A DNA stretch of 64,000 nucleotides from Ovis canadensis (Eukaryota > Chordata > Mammalia > Artiodactyla > Bovidae), in assembly GCF_042477335.2 (NCBI RefSeq), contig NC_091257.1, positions 42,440,501-42,504,500 of the forward strand, read 5' to 3'. Positions 12,262 through 24,373 of this stretch are shown here, piece after piece. The stretch's first letter is position 1. The number at the start of each line of letters is the position of its first letter. Under the pieces are notes generated by a model, which saw only the letters and a program-made list of their open reading frames with translations, was not told where the DNA came from and did no database searches. The translations under genes and the position numbers were made by a program.

Positions 12262-14782
12262 TCTTATAAGCAGCACGCCTTAGAGGATAACTATAAATTG
12301 GTTTGCATTAGGTTTTGTGACAATCAGTCCAGTTGATGATCTTGGCTCACCCACTAATACTCTTCTCCAGCCCATGCTGTTCAAACATACTGGCTCTAGT
12401 TTTCCTCAAAAACAGTTTGGATGGTTCCACCACAGGGCCTTTGCGCTCACTGCCTCTTGGCTTGTAGCTCTGTTCCTAGGTGTCCTGATGGCTTATTCCA
12501 GCACCTCCCTTAGAGCTGAGCTTAAATTTTACTTTACCGATGGAGCATTCTGATTATTTTATATAAGGTAGCAATCTCTGCCTCTCCCCAAACTTTCAGT
12601 CTTTCTTTCCCTGCTCTATTTTTTTTCTCCATAAAGTTTTCACCATCGATCAGAGTTTGTATTTTAACTGTCAATATTTCATCACCAGAAACATCTGTCC
12701 CATGAGGTAAGTGTTTTTATCTGCTTTCTAATTATCATATACCCGTGCTAAGAACACAGGACTTGCTCAGCAAATAAGGGAAGAATAAAAGAAGGGAGAA
12801 ATACAGCAAATGAAAGTCAGCAGAGCTCATAACTGCTTGACATCCTGCATCAGAAGCCTGCCTGCCGTATTGTGAGGAGGGGTAGCCACCACTCCCTTTC
12901 ACATCTGTCATATACCATCTTATTACATCTCAACTACCATAAATTATTTAATTAATTAACCCTGCCAAATGGAAAAGGGATTGATATAAGAAAGCAAGCA
13001 GTGTGAAAAATAACTTTGTCTGTTTTTTCCACATCTTCATTCCTTTTGTCTCTCTGCACTTCTTTCCTCCTTCATGCATCCACCTCTCCTTTCACCTTTA
13101 CGTCCTCTTCTCCTTGCTCCTTTCCCCTGTTACTATGGTTGAATGCCTCTGTGGCATTAAACCAAGCTGAAGCACAGACGTTATTGAGGGTTGAAGGGTG
13201 CATAACAGATGCTGTTAATCTGCCCTGGAGAGCCTTGAATAAGCAAGGGGGCCTTGCGATGAAATTGGATAGGGTATTCTGTAAACCAGTGATCTCCAAT
13301 AAGCATTTGGTATTAACTAAGCAAGATATTGTGTATTACGTTGCTCTCAGTTTCTTTGAAACACCTGCCGAAGAGGACTCAGTGTAATGAACTTTAAGAA
13401 AAAAACCTGAAAGTGTTTTTCAATTAACTTTTCTTCTTTTGTAAGGATTAGTTTCCCATTCTGAAAAATATTTGAGTAAATGAGAAAAGGTGAATAAGAT
13501 TCAGTGCGTAAAGAAAAAAATTAAAGCTTTTAGCATTGGCTGATTGCCTATCAATTTGCACATTAGACAGATGTTTATCATGGAATCAAGACATGATGTT
13601 TTGGGATATCACTTGTTAATCCTCCTGCCTCAAGTCAAACATATGCTAACTGATCTCTAATCATTTTACCACTAGAATCTCATATTCTGTAAATTCTATG
13701 ATGCATAAATTTACTGCATATATCCAGAATCACTTGAAATGAACAAAACGTTCATAATGAGTTGAACAAAAAGTTCATCATGAACAAAAGTTCATGAACA
13801 AAAAGTTCATGATGATGAGTTGTTGGTCATGTCCCTAACTTTGAATTAGAACTTCTAGCCTGGGACTGTAAGGGTGAGCACAGAGTACAAACTCAGAAGT
13901 CAATATCAAAGACCTTAGCTATAAATGCAAACCAATGGCAGAAGCAACAATTTGTAACAGATAAGGAGTCTATCGACAATACCAATTCTTGGACAAGAGG
14001 CTGAGAAATACAAGATAAATCCTAAATAAATAATTCTCTATTTCTTCCTTTAAAATATTTTATAACATTTCACCTAAACCCATTGCTCTATCTCATGAGT
14101 TTTGTGAACTACATAAAATTCTATGTAAACTTTTGTGTTTATGTTCACATGTAAACTCTTTTGGAATATGGATCTCTAGTAACCTTAGATAATTTTTGTG
14201 ACCCTCTCCCCCAAATTTAAAGAGCTACTGCTCTACAATCTTTTGGAAATCTGGAAAAATGTGAGAGGAGTATCTGGCTTTCTGTTCACTGTACTGTTTT
14301 TACTTGATAGAAATGTAAAGGGCTGCCAAAGTAAAAGTTCTTTGGTTAGAGTAGCAGCACATACCTAATATCATTCTGAGATAAATAAATGAATATATAA
14401 ATATGACATGCTTACAACTGTTGTGATAAAACAGTTAGAAAGTTGGTGATGATGCTGGTAGTGGTGGTGGAGGCAATACTCCCCAGCATAAAAGGATACT
14501 GACTCTATCTTGACTTTGAATAATTTAAAGTCTGAGTTCTAGATTTTAATTACAAAATTACAACTGTCTTCAAAATATGATTGCTCTCAAATCAGTATCA
14601 CATGCACATCTGTCCTTTTGTTAAATAAATTTTGCTCAATAATATAAGGGGTTTTTCTTAAATACTAAATATGGAGAAGCTATCTATGAAATAAGACAAT
14701 GGCCTCTTGGTGACCCTGATGTGTATGACATGGACATTTTTTAAATTTTTTTAATTTCTTTAATTTTACATCAGAATATATA
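12262..14782. other. Intergenic sequence, no gene seen
   Basis: A 2.5-kb stretch free of young repeats except the dyad-rich tandem repeat at 13,739-13,815. ORFs such as 13,016-13,387 are low-complexity (Ser/Thr/Phe-rich start) and show no domain, Kozak context or splice support. I do not call them. Confidence 0.45.
13739..13815. repeat. Short tandem repeat with internal dyad symmetry
   Basis: About four imperfect units of the type TGAACAAAAAGTTCATCA. Each unit is itself a small inverted repeat (TGAAC ... GTTCA), so the array can fold as a string of hairpins. No coding role is evident. Confidence 0.75.
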
Positions 14783-17113
14783 GTAGACTAATAGAGTTTT
14801 GCCAAGAGAACACACTGGTAATAGCAAACACCCTCTTCCAACAGCACAAGAGAAGACTCTACACATGGACATCACCAGATGGTCAACACAGAAATCAGAC
14901 TGATGATGTTCTTTGCATCCAAAGATGGAGAGGCTCTATACAGTCAGCAAAAACAAGACCAGGAGCTGACTGTGGCTCAGATCATAAACTCCTTATTACC
15001 AAATTCAGACTCAAATTGAAGAAAGTAGGGAAAACTGCTAGACCATTCAGGGATGACCTAAATCAAATCCTTTATGATTATACAGTGGAAGTGAGAAATA
15101 GATTTAAGGGCCTAGATCTGATAGATAGAGTGCCTGATGAACTATGGACTGAGGTTCATGACATTGTACAGGAGACAGGGATCAAGACCATCCCCATGGA
15201 AAAGAAATGCCAAAAAGTAAAATGGCTGTCTGAAGAGGCCTTACGAAAAGAAGAGAAGTGAAAAGCAAAGGAGAAAAGGAAAGATACAAGCATCTGAATG
15301 CAGAGTTCCAAAGAACAGCTAGGAGAGATAAGAAAGCCTTCCTCAGCAATCAATGCAAAGAAACAGAGGCAAACAACAGAATGGGAAAGACTAGAGATCT
15401 CTTCAAGAAAACTAGAGATACCAAGGGAACATTTCATGCAAAGATGGGCTCGATAAAGTACAGAAATGGTATGGACTTAACAGAAGCAGAAGATGTTAAG
15501 AAGAGGTGGCAAGAATACACAGAAGAACTGTACAAAAAAGATCTGCACAACCAAGATAATCACAATGGTGTGATCACTCACCTAGAGCCAGACATTCTGG
15601 AATGTGAACTCAAGTGGGCCTTAGAAAGCATCACTACGAACAAAGCTAGTGGAGGTGATGGAATTCCAGTTGAGCTCTTTCAAACCCTGAAAGATGATGC
15701 TGTGAAAGTGCTGGACTCAATATGCCAGCAAATTTGGAAAACTCAGCAGTCGCCACAGGACTGGAAAAAGTCAGTTTTCATTCTAATCCCAAAGAAAGGC
15801 AATACCAAAGAATGCTCAAACTACTGCACAATTGCACTCATCTCACACACTAGTAAAGTAATGCTCAAAATTCTCCAAGCCAGGCTTCAGCAATATGTGA
15901 ACCGTGAACTTCCAGATGTTCAAGCTGGTTTTAGAAAAGGCAGAGGAACCAGAGATCAAATTGCCAATATCCGCTGGATCATCGAACAAGCAAGAGAGTT
16001 CCAGAAAAACATCTATTTCTGCTTTATTGACTATGCCAAAGCCTTTGACTGTGTAGATCAAAATCAACTGTGGACAATTCTGAAAGAGATGGGAATACCA
16101 GACCATCTGACCTGCCTCTTGAGAAACCTATATGCAGGTCAGGAAGCAACAGTTAGAACTGGACATGGAACAACAGACTAGTTCCAAATAGGAAAAGGAG
16201 TACATCAAGGCTGTATATTGTCACCCTGCTTATTTAACTTATATGCAGAGTACATCATGAGAAACACTGGGCTGGAAGAAGCACAAGCTGGAATCAAGAT
16301 TGCTGGGAGAAATATCAATAACCTCAGATATGCGGATGACACCACCCTTATGGCAGAAAGTGAAGAGGAACTAAAAAGCCTCTTGATGAAAGTGAAAGAG
16401 GAGAGTGAAAAAGTTGGCTTAAAGCTCAACATTCAGAAAACGAAGATCATGGCATCTAGTCCCATCACTTCATGGGAAATAGATGGGGAAACAGTGGAAA
16501 CAGTGTCAGACTTTATTTTTTTGGGCTCCAAAATCACTGCAGATGGTGACTGCAGCCATGAAATTAAAAGACTCTCACCTCTTGGAAGAAAAGTTATGAC
16601 CAACCTAGATAGCATATTCAAAAGCAGAGACATTACTTTGCCGACTGAGGTCCATCTAGTCAAGGCTATGGTTTTTCCAGTGGTCATGTATGGATGTGAG
16701 AGTTGGACTGTGAAGAAGGCTGAGCACTGAAGAATTGATACTTTTGAACTGTGGTTTTGAAGAAGACTCTTGAGAGGCCCTTGGACTGCAAGGAGATCCA
16801 GCCAGTCCATTCTAAAGGAGATCAATCCTGGGTGTTCATTGGAAGGAGTGATGCTAAAGCTGAAACTCCAGTACTTTGGCCACCTCATGTGAAGAGTTGA
16901 CTCACTGGAAAAGACCCTGATGCTGGGAGGGATTGGGGGCAGGAGGAGAAGTGGACAACAGAGGATGAGATGGCTGGAATGCATTACCAACTCAATGGAC
17001 ATGAGTTTGAGTAAACTCCGTGAGTTGGTGATGGACAGGGAGTCCTGGCATGTTGCAATTCATGGGGTTGCCCAGAGCCAAACCTGACTGAGTGACTGAA
17101 ATGAACTGAACTG
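14783..17113 (+). mobile_element. BovB LINE, 5'-truncated, long open reading blocks
   Basis: The copy begins in the endonuclease region (GACTAATAGAGTTTTGCCAA) and ends ACTGAAATGAACTGAACTGA. The reverse transcriptase is open for 307 codons (15,258-16,181), including FIDYAKAFDCVDQ. After one stop it continues at 16,218-16,730 with LRYADDTTLMAESEEE. The protein carries the unusual block KRLSPLGRKVM near the C terminus, where most other copies here have RRLLLGRKVM. Stops at 16,179 and 16,728 and a frame change near 15,258 make it inactive. Confidence 0.93.
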
Positions 17114-17235
17114 ACTTAGTTGACTTACAATATTGTGTTCTTTTCAAATGTACAGCAAAATGATCCAGTTCCCCATATACATATATCCATTCTTTTTCAG
17201 ATTCTTTACCCATAGAGTTTATTATAGAGTACTGA
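17114..17235 (-). mobile_element. L1 3' UTR fragment
   Basis: Antisense L1 3'-end sequence (ACAATATTGTGTTCTTTTCA, then AGTACTGAGTAGAGTTCC) directly abutting the BovB tail. Confidence 0.6.
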
Positions 17236-17346
17236 GTAGAGTTCCTAAACAGGAAAACTTTAGCTCAAGAAATGTGATTTAGTTTTAAAGAGCATGAGAT
17301 GTTTGTTCAGAAAAGAAATCAAGAAAACACTCACTCTGTTGACATG

Positions 17347-17381
17347 CTGCTGCTGCTGCCGCTATTGCTGCTGCTGCTGCT
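17347..17381. repeat. (CTG)n trinucleotide microsatellite
   Basis: CTG repeats interrupted by CCGCTATTG. Likely length-polymorphic. Not in a gene. Confidence 0.85.
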
Positions 17382-17894
17382 GAGAGATAAAAATTATGAT
17401 GATTCAGCTGAAGGAAATTAAAAGGAACCTGAGTGATGGGTGGTGTGCATTTAGAGAGAGGGAGCCAGCTAACTTGCCCATGAACACTTGGGCCAGAGCC
17501 ACCAGAAGTGATGGGAAGAGTGGTAAGGGAAGCAGTGGTGTTAAGTTCAGACACTAAAGGAGGGAGCAGGTCCTGGTTAGAGAGGACACTCAGACCAGAG
17601 GGTAACATCCTGCAAGGTTCAAGGGTAATGGCATAAAAAATATAGGCAAGATGGGAGTTCTGCCTCAGAGAAATGACAATTAGCATGTTTTAATGACGGT
17701 ATTCAGAGGCAGTGGTTTCAACACTTAAGTGTTATCAACATTAACATTCCTAAAGATGAGTGGTAAAGCAGATATTTTGTTCAGATCTCTCTGCTCCATT
17801 CTCTCTCTCCCTCTTCCTTCTAATCCCCTATTCTTAATGTGGAAGTTTAAAATCCAATCTCACATCAGTTCCTTTAAGAATATATTGTGGAGAG

Positions 17895-18345
17895 CTTGGG
17901 ATGAACATATACACACTGCTATATTTTAAATGGATAATCAAAAAGGACCTACTGTATAGCACAGGGAACTCTGCTCAATGTTACGTGGCAGCCTGGATAG
18001 GAGAGGAGTTTGGGAGAGAATGGATACCTGTGTAAGTATGGCTGAGTCCCTTAGCTATTCAGCTGAAACTATCACAACATTGTTAATCAGCTATGAAAGT
18101 GAAAGTGTTAGTCGCTCAGTCAAGTCCAACTCTTTGTGACCCCATGGACTGCAGGCTCTTCTGTCCATGGAATTCTCCAGGCAAGAATACTGGAGTGGGT
18201 AGCCTTTCCCTTCTCCAAGGGATATTCGTGACCCAAGAATCGAAGCCAGGTTTCCCACACTGCAGACATATTCTTTACCATCTGAGCCATGAGGGAATAC
18301 CTGATACAAAATAAAAAGTTTTTTAAAAAATTAAAAATAAAATGA
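17895..18345 (+). mobile_element. L1 3' end, split by a SINE
   Basis: Bovine-type L1 3' UTR (GGACCTACTGTATAGCACAG, later CACAACATTGTTAATCAGCT) runs to 18,092. It resumes after the SINE at about 18,300 as ACAAAATAAAAAGTTTTTT, the A-rich 3' end. No ORF2 part is left. Confidence 0.82.
18093..18298 (-). mobile_element. Bov-tA SINE inside L1
   Basis: An antisense Bov-tA (AGTCGCTCAGTCAAGTCCAA at the left, CATCTGAGCCATGAGGGAA at the right) inserted in the L1 3' UTR, so it is younger than that L1. Confidence 0.88.
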
Positions 18346-19137
18346 TTGGGAAGCAGAACACATAGATGTTTATCTCTACATATATCCAAAAAAAAAAAAA
18401 GAAGAAGAAGAAGTATATTGTGGAAAATCTCCCCTCGGTATATCTATGTCATCATCTGGCTTTTGCTGCCACTTGGTGGTAAGAAGAAGCCATGGGTCTA
18501 ACTAAGACATTTTATAGTTCTGCTGAACAGTGGGAATGTTTTCCAGATTTACTGAAGAGTATTTAATTGTAATTCCTTTTATATTTTGGAGACAAAGAGC
18601 TCTCGCTGTTTTACACCCATTTTTTAAAATATGCTTTTTTAAAACAAAGTTTCATACTATAAGCATTGGATAACTTCTAGAATTAAATGGACAATAATTT
18701 TAAAGTTTGGGCTAGTTTCTTGGTTGGTTTGTCTTTATTTTCCAAATGTAAGACTGTATAGGAGGGAGCTGAGGGTGAAGTAAACACTCCCTTATCTGAG
18801 TGCAGATGTGGGGGATCCTGAAAGCAGGGCTGTGAGGTCTGCGAACAAAGCAGTAACTTGATCCAAAGCTCAGAAACTGAGGTCCTGAATAGTTTTTTTA
18901 TGTCATGACATCACTTAGAGTCCTTGATTTCTAAAGCATCTGGTTGAAAATGACTCTTTATTGTAATCCAGACACCATGCTTCCCAACAACATATGGCAT
19001 TGCTTCGCTTCCTTCATTTACAATGTTGTTTCTCTTTCTTTTCAAATTCTCCCCTTCCTACAAGGCCTAGTTTTAATATGTCAGCTGTCTTAACTATTTT
19101 TTCCCCATCTCATCTTTCTTTAGCAATTGTGCACTCA
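18346..19137. other. Intergenic sequence, no gene seen
   Basis: A poly-A/GAA simple repeat lies at 18,388-18,412. The rest is unique-looking with no coding signal. Confidence 0.4.
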
Positions 19138-20497
19138 GGTCAGTTCAGTTCTGTCTCTAGTCGTGTCCGACTCTTGGCGACCCCATAAATTGCAGCACGC
19201 CAGGCCTCCCTGTCCATCACCAACTTCCAGAGTTCACTCAAACTCACATCCATCAAGTCGGTGATGCCATTCAGCCATCTCATCCTCTGTCATCCCGTTC
19301 TCCTTCTGCCCCCAATCACCCCCAGCATCAGAGTCTTTTCCAGTGAGTCAACTCTTCGCATGAGGTGGCCAAAGTACTGGAGTTTCAGCTTTAGCATCAC
19401 TCCTTCCAATGAACACCCAGGATTGATCTCCTTTAGAATGGACTGAGTGGATCTCCTTGCAGTCCAAGGAGACTTCTCAAGAGTCTTCTCCAACACCACA
19501 GTTCAAAAGCATCAATTCTTCAGCGCTCAGCTCTCCTCACAGTCCAACTCTCACATTCATACACGACCGCTGGAAAAACCATGGCCTTGACTAGACCGAC
19601 CTTTGTTGGCAAAGTAATGTCTCTGCTTTTGAATATGCTATCTAGGTGGGTCATAACTTTTCTTCCAAGAGGTGAGAGTCTTTTAATTTCATGGCTGCAG
19701 TCACCATCTGTAGTGATTTTGGAGCCCAAAAAAATAAAGTCTGACACTGTTTCCACTGTTTACCCATCTATTTCCCATGAAGTGATGGGACTAGATGCCA
19801 TGATCTTCGTTTTCTGAATGTTGAGCTTTAAGCCAACTTTTTCACTCTCCTCTTTCACTTTCATCAAGAGGCTTTTTAGTTCCTCTTCACTTTCTGCCAT
19901 AAGGGTGGTGTCATCCGCATATCTGAGGTTATTGGTATTTCTCCCAGCAATCTTGATTCCAGCTTGTGCTTCTTCCAGCCCAGTGTTTCTCATGATGTAC
20001 TCTGCATATAAGTTAAATAAGCAGGGTGACAATATACAGCCTTGACGTACTCCTTTTCCTATTTGGAACTAGTCTGTTGTTCCATGTCCAGTTCTAACTG
20101 TTGCTTCCTGACCTGCATCCAAGTTTCTCAAGAGGCAGGTCAGATGGTCTGGTATTCCCATCTCTTTCAGAATTGTCCACAGTTGATTGTGATCCACAAA
20201 GTCAAAGGCTTTGGCATAGTCAATAAAGCAGAAATAGATGTTTTTCTGGAACTCTCTTGCTTGTTCAATGATCCAGCGGATATTGGCAATTTGATCTCTG
20301 GTTCCTCTGCCTTTTCTAAAACCAGCTTGAACATCTGGAAGTTCACGGTTCACATATTGCTGAAGCCTGGCTTGGAGAATTTTGAGCATTACTTTACTAG
20401 CGTGTGAGATGAGTGCAATTGTGCAGTAGTTTGAGCATTCTTTGGCATTGCCTTTCTTTGGGATTGGAATGAAAACTGACCTTTTCCAGTCCTGTGC
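19138..20497 (-). mobile_element. BovB LINE, 5'-truncated, inverted relative to the 14.8-17.1 kb copy
   Basis: The 3' end is at the left (TCAGTTCAGTTCTGTCTCTA). On the - strand, reverse transcriptase is readable from about 20,497 (KRSVFIPIPKKGNAKECSNY) through FIDYAKAFDFVDH and YADDTTLMAESEEE to 19,290. It shares the unusual KRLSPLGRKVM block and several other residues with the + strand copy at 14,783-17,113, so the two belong to the same subfamily or one derives from the other. Stops separate the blocks. Confidence 0.92.
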
Positions 20498-20668
20498 CTT
20501 AGGAACCAATTTTCCTCTTGGTCCCATATGTAAACCTAGTCCTCTCCATGATATTCTTACATCTGTGATGGTTACAATGTCTTTTTATTTTTCTTGTATC
20601 AACTCATTACTGAGTGTAGCTGTTTAAATAGTATTAAGACAGTATGTACTAGTCAGCAACTAAAAACA

Positions 20669-20863
20669 GTGAAGTCGCTCAGTCGAGTCTGACTCTTTGT
20701 GACCCCATGGACACCAGGCTCCTCTGCCCATGGGATTTTCTAGGCAAGAGTAATGGAGTGAGTTGCTATTTCCTTCTCCAGGGAACTTCCCAACCTAGGG
20801 ATTGAACTCAGGTCTCCCACATTGTAGACAAGACGCTTTGCCGTCTGAGCCACCAGGGAAGTC
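20669..20863 (-). mobile_element. Bov-tA SINE
   Basis: An antisense copy from GTCGCTCAGTCGAGTCTGAC to GTCTGAGCCACCAGGGAAG. The near-repeat CAGCAACTAA / CACCAACTAA on the two sides is the likely duplication. Confidence 0.88.
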
Positions 20864-20986
20864 ACCAACTAATTGTGCAGTAACTGGGAGTTACAGATTT
20901 GGAAAATTTTGTCACAATATGATATTGCCAAGGTATTTTTATTACATTTTACAAAAAGTAATAGACCTTCACTGTGGGTAGTTTGA

Positions 20987-21371
20987 GAAGCACCACTGAA
21001 GATATAAAGGATAAAACTTCATAAATGGTTATTGGATGATCCTTACAGTAATAAGTAAACTAAGTATTCTATAAAGTCCTGTCCTACACACACACACACA
21101 CAAAGGCAATAATTAAGTAACAGTTCAGTTCAGTTCTGTCGCTCAGTCGTGTCCGACTCTTTTCACGCCTGTGCTGCAGTCCATGGGGTCACAAAGAGTC
21201 GGACACAATTGAGCGACTGAGCTGAACTGAACTGTTGCTTAATTATTGCCTTTTGTATGTGTGTGTGTGCGGAGGACAGGACTTTATAGAATACTTAGTT
21301 TATTTATTACTGTAAGGATCATCCAATAACCATTTATGAAGTTTTATCCTTCTTATCTTCAGTGGTGCTTC
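20987..21371. repeat. 385-bp long imperfect palindrome (fold-back)
   Basis: The left arm (20,987-about 21,161) and right arm (about 21,193-21,371) are reverse complements over about 175 bases, with roughly a dozen differences by eye and a spacer of about 31 bases. The left arm starts GAAGCACCACTGAAGAT and the right arm ends ATCTTCAGTGGTGCTTC. Each arm holds, from outside inwards, unique sequence (GGTTATTGGATGATCCTTAC and its complement), a (CA)n/(TG)n run, GGCAATAATTAAG, and a short BovB/Bov-A 3' end (CAGTTCAGTTCAG ... GTCCGACTCTT). The spacer is Bov-A/BovB tail sequence. Shared unique flanks rule out two independent retrotransposon insertions. Confidence 0.95.
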
Positions 21372-23068
21372 GTAACAGGAGTTACTTAAATAATTTAAAT
21401 TACAATGATTCAGATCTGTGTTGAGATTGAAGGATATGAGTTTGCTGATCCTGATTAATTCTTTCATGAAATGTTTGCTTAGATAAGCATTTCACTGTTA
21501 ATGAATAAATGCACTTCTATAAAATCTGAAGAAAAATATGTTTTGAAAATTCTCATCCTTACCGCAAAACTACTTTTTGCCAGTACCTCTGACGGAAAGG
21601 CTTTATCTGTCAGCTAAAGCACTTCAATCAGATACCAGGTACTTTTGAAATTTGAGCCACCTGTAAATGTCCAAATGTCCCATCCCTTAGAAAATGTTTG
21701 TGAAAAGAGTTCCTTCTCATTCTCTTATTGTGTTACTATATTATGTCTTAATTTGTGATGATTTGTGAATCTTTTCCTTAAGCTGTCATATTTTCCTTAA
21801 AGTTCTTAAGGTCAAGATCATTTATTATAATTTTGTATATTCCTTCATGTCTTGCCCAGAATCGGTGTTCAATAAATGTTTGCTGTTAATACCATTGAAT
21901 AAAACAAAACAACGTCATTTCTTTTATTAATAATGACTGGCTCTGCATTAGCTGGATGGCAATCCTGAGGCATTTGTCTGACTGGCATTTTCAAAATGAC
22001 CAGCCAGTTTTAGAACCGGAGACAAAGGAAGGGGACCTGGTATGGGTAAAGTCATTGGATGACCTTGGCTTCCTGAGACATGATGCAACCCAATGGATCC
22101 AGATCAGAGAGTTTCAGGGTTGAAAGGGGTCATACACGTCATCTAAATAATCAAACCAGAAAAAGTATTCCAAGAACTACTTGGAAGATGTGTTGAGCTG
22201 TTAAAAGTGAAGAAGGCTAAAAATCTAAGATAAGAGTGGCTTAAGAACAATACCAACCACGACAGTCAAAGCAATAGTTTTGATAAAAGTAGATTCATAG
22301 GTCTGTACACCTCTTCAGATATTTTAAAGTGACGTAAGCTTGATATGCAGTCCTACATGATTCTGTAAGATCTCCAATTTATTTTTATTTGAATCTTAAA
22401 TGTATTCCTTAAGCAAGTGATTTGAAGAAAATTTTCATCAGGCCTACTTTCCCCCTTCCTCCCTCAACAGGGAGATGAGAACCCAGCCATCTCCACAGGT
22501 ACAGTGGTCCCCTGGTCCAGCGCCTGGGTGACCCAGCAGAGGAGAAAAGCACCTGGTCAGTCCCCAGAAGCCTTCCTGTGAGTCTTCTGCTTGCACCTGG
22601 GGCTTCTGAGAAAGGAGAAAGAAGAAATTCTTAAGAAAGGCATCACCCTTCAAGAAAGGAAACCTGCTACGCAGAGGCGCACACAACCGTGTCTTAAAGA
22701 GTTCAATATTTTAAATGAACTTTCCACATCATTTCTGTGAGCTCATTTAAAAGACTGTTCTTGGACTGCCTGTTCTAACTTATACCTATATTTTCCCGTT
22801 CACTTCAATTTAAGGAAACACTCATGTCAGCATTGAGAGCAACATCTTTATTTCGCTTTTCTCTTGTATTTTCTCTGATCATGTCACAAACGGCACAGAT
22901 GTTGCATGTGATGTGAATCTGGACACACTGCATACTCACTGAAAGAGCTCTCCTTGTTGAGCTCAGAGGCCCACTTACTGCTCTCAAATCTGATAAAGAG
23001 AAAAATAGAAAGACGGATTAAACACTATACTCAAAGTACTAAAAGTGAGTGTAAAAAAAGAATCCTCC
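21372..23068. other. Intergenic sequence, no gene seen
   Basis: No repeat or gene was recognised. The 22,440-22,690 part is GC-richer, but its - strand ORF (80 codons) has no recognisable domain. Confidence 0.4.
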
Positions 23069-23205
23069 TGCCAAGCAGGAGACAGTTGTTTGATCCCTGG
23101 GTTAGGAAAATCCCCTGGACAGGGAAAAGGCAACCTATTCCAGTATTCTTCCCTGGGAAATCCCATGGGCAGAGGAGCCACAACTTAGCAACTAAACAAC
23201 ACAAA
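23069..23205 (+). mobile_element. Bov-tA SINE, partial
   Basis: The copy lacks the first part of the tRNA head (it starts CTGCCAAGCAGGAGACAG) and has an internal deletion after AGAGGAGCC. It ends ACAACTTAGCAACTAAACA. Confidence 0.8.
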
Positions 23206-23914
23206 ACCTTGATTAATTCATGACTGGCAAGGTAACAATCCACATATAATTTTGATACTCCTCTACAACTTTTACTTATAAACTACAGGTGTGTAAACAC
23301 CTCAGTTCCTTAGAATAATATTCATTTATGAGTAACGGGAAATGCTCAAGATAATAATGAATGCAACAAATTAGTATATTTCTTGCTCATATACAATTAA
23401 ACATTAAATTGATCATCCATGTTTGGTATGGCAACCCCACTTCATGAGTTATCTGGAGTCATACTCCTCCAACTCCGGCTAGAATATGGCTCATTTACTC
23501 ATGGCCAAATGTGGCTGCAAGGAAACACAACTACCAACTCCAGAAAATCAGACACACAACAATTCAGCCCATAACTAACCTTCCCAGGTTTAAGTTCCAC
23601 AGCCACACTTAGCTGCAAGAGAGGCTGTGGAGTGTAGTCTTTACTGGAAAGATAATGTCAGCTAAAAATAGTGTTCCAGTTTTTATGAAAAAAAAAGGAG
23701 AGAATAAATTTTGAAAATAAATTAGAAATCTTTGACACATAAACCCTTTCTATACCAGAAATGACTCCTGTTTCAGGAGTTCTTTTATATTAATGAGAAA
23801 AAAATCTGGAAAATACATTTTCTTTCAAGGATACAGACTCAGAGATCATTTTCTTATTTTAAGTATGTATATATTTTTAATTATTAAGTATAGAAAGTGT
23901 GCATTTTGGTTCCC
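23206..23914. other. Intergenic sequence, no gene seen
   Basis: AT-rich. No feature was recognised. Confidence 0.4.
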
Positions 23915-24140
23915 TGTCAGTTTTTTACTGAAGTGTAGTTAATTTTCAACACTGTGGTAGTTTCAGGTATACAGAAAAGTGATTTAGATGTATAGATATA
24001 GCTATAGACATAGATTTAGAAATATTCTTTTCCAGACTTCCATTATAGGTTATTACAAGATATTGCAAGTGTAGTTCTCTGTGCTATACCTTACATCCTT
24101 CTTGTTTACCTATTTTATATATAGTAGTGTGTATACATCG

Positions 24141-24364
24141 GATTTCCCTGATGGTTCAGCGGGTGAAGAATCCACCTGTAGTGTAGGAGACACAGGAGAT
24201 CCAGGTTGGATCCCTGGGTCAGGAAGATCCCCTGGAGGATGAAAATGGCAACCCATTCCAGTATTCTTGCCTGGAAACTCCCAAGGACAGAGGAACCTGA
24301 TGGGCTACAGTCCAAAGGTTCACAAAGAGTCAGACACAACTGAACAGCTAACCACAGCAAGCAC
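24141..24364 (+). mobile_element. Bov-tA SINE inside L1
   Basis: A head (GATTTCCCTGATGGTTCAGC) and body ending CTGAACAGCTAACCACAGCA, sitting between the two halves of the L1 3' UTR. Confidence 0.87.
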
Positions 24365-24373
24365 AATGTGTAT

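Noticed and set aside
15258-16181. 307-codon ORF as a host gene
   Set aside because: It is BovB reverse transcriptase inside a truncated LINE copy, with repeat copies on both strands of the window.
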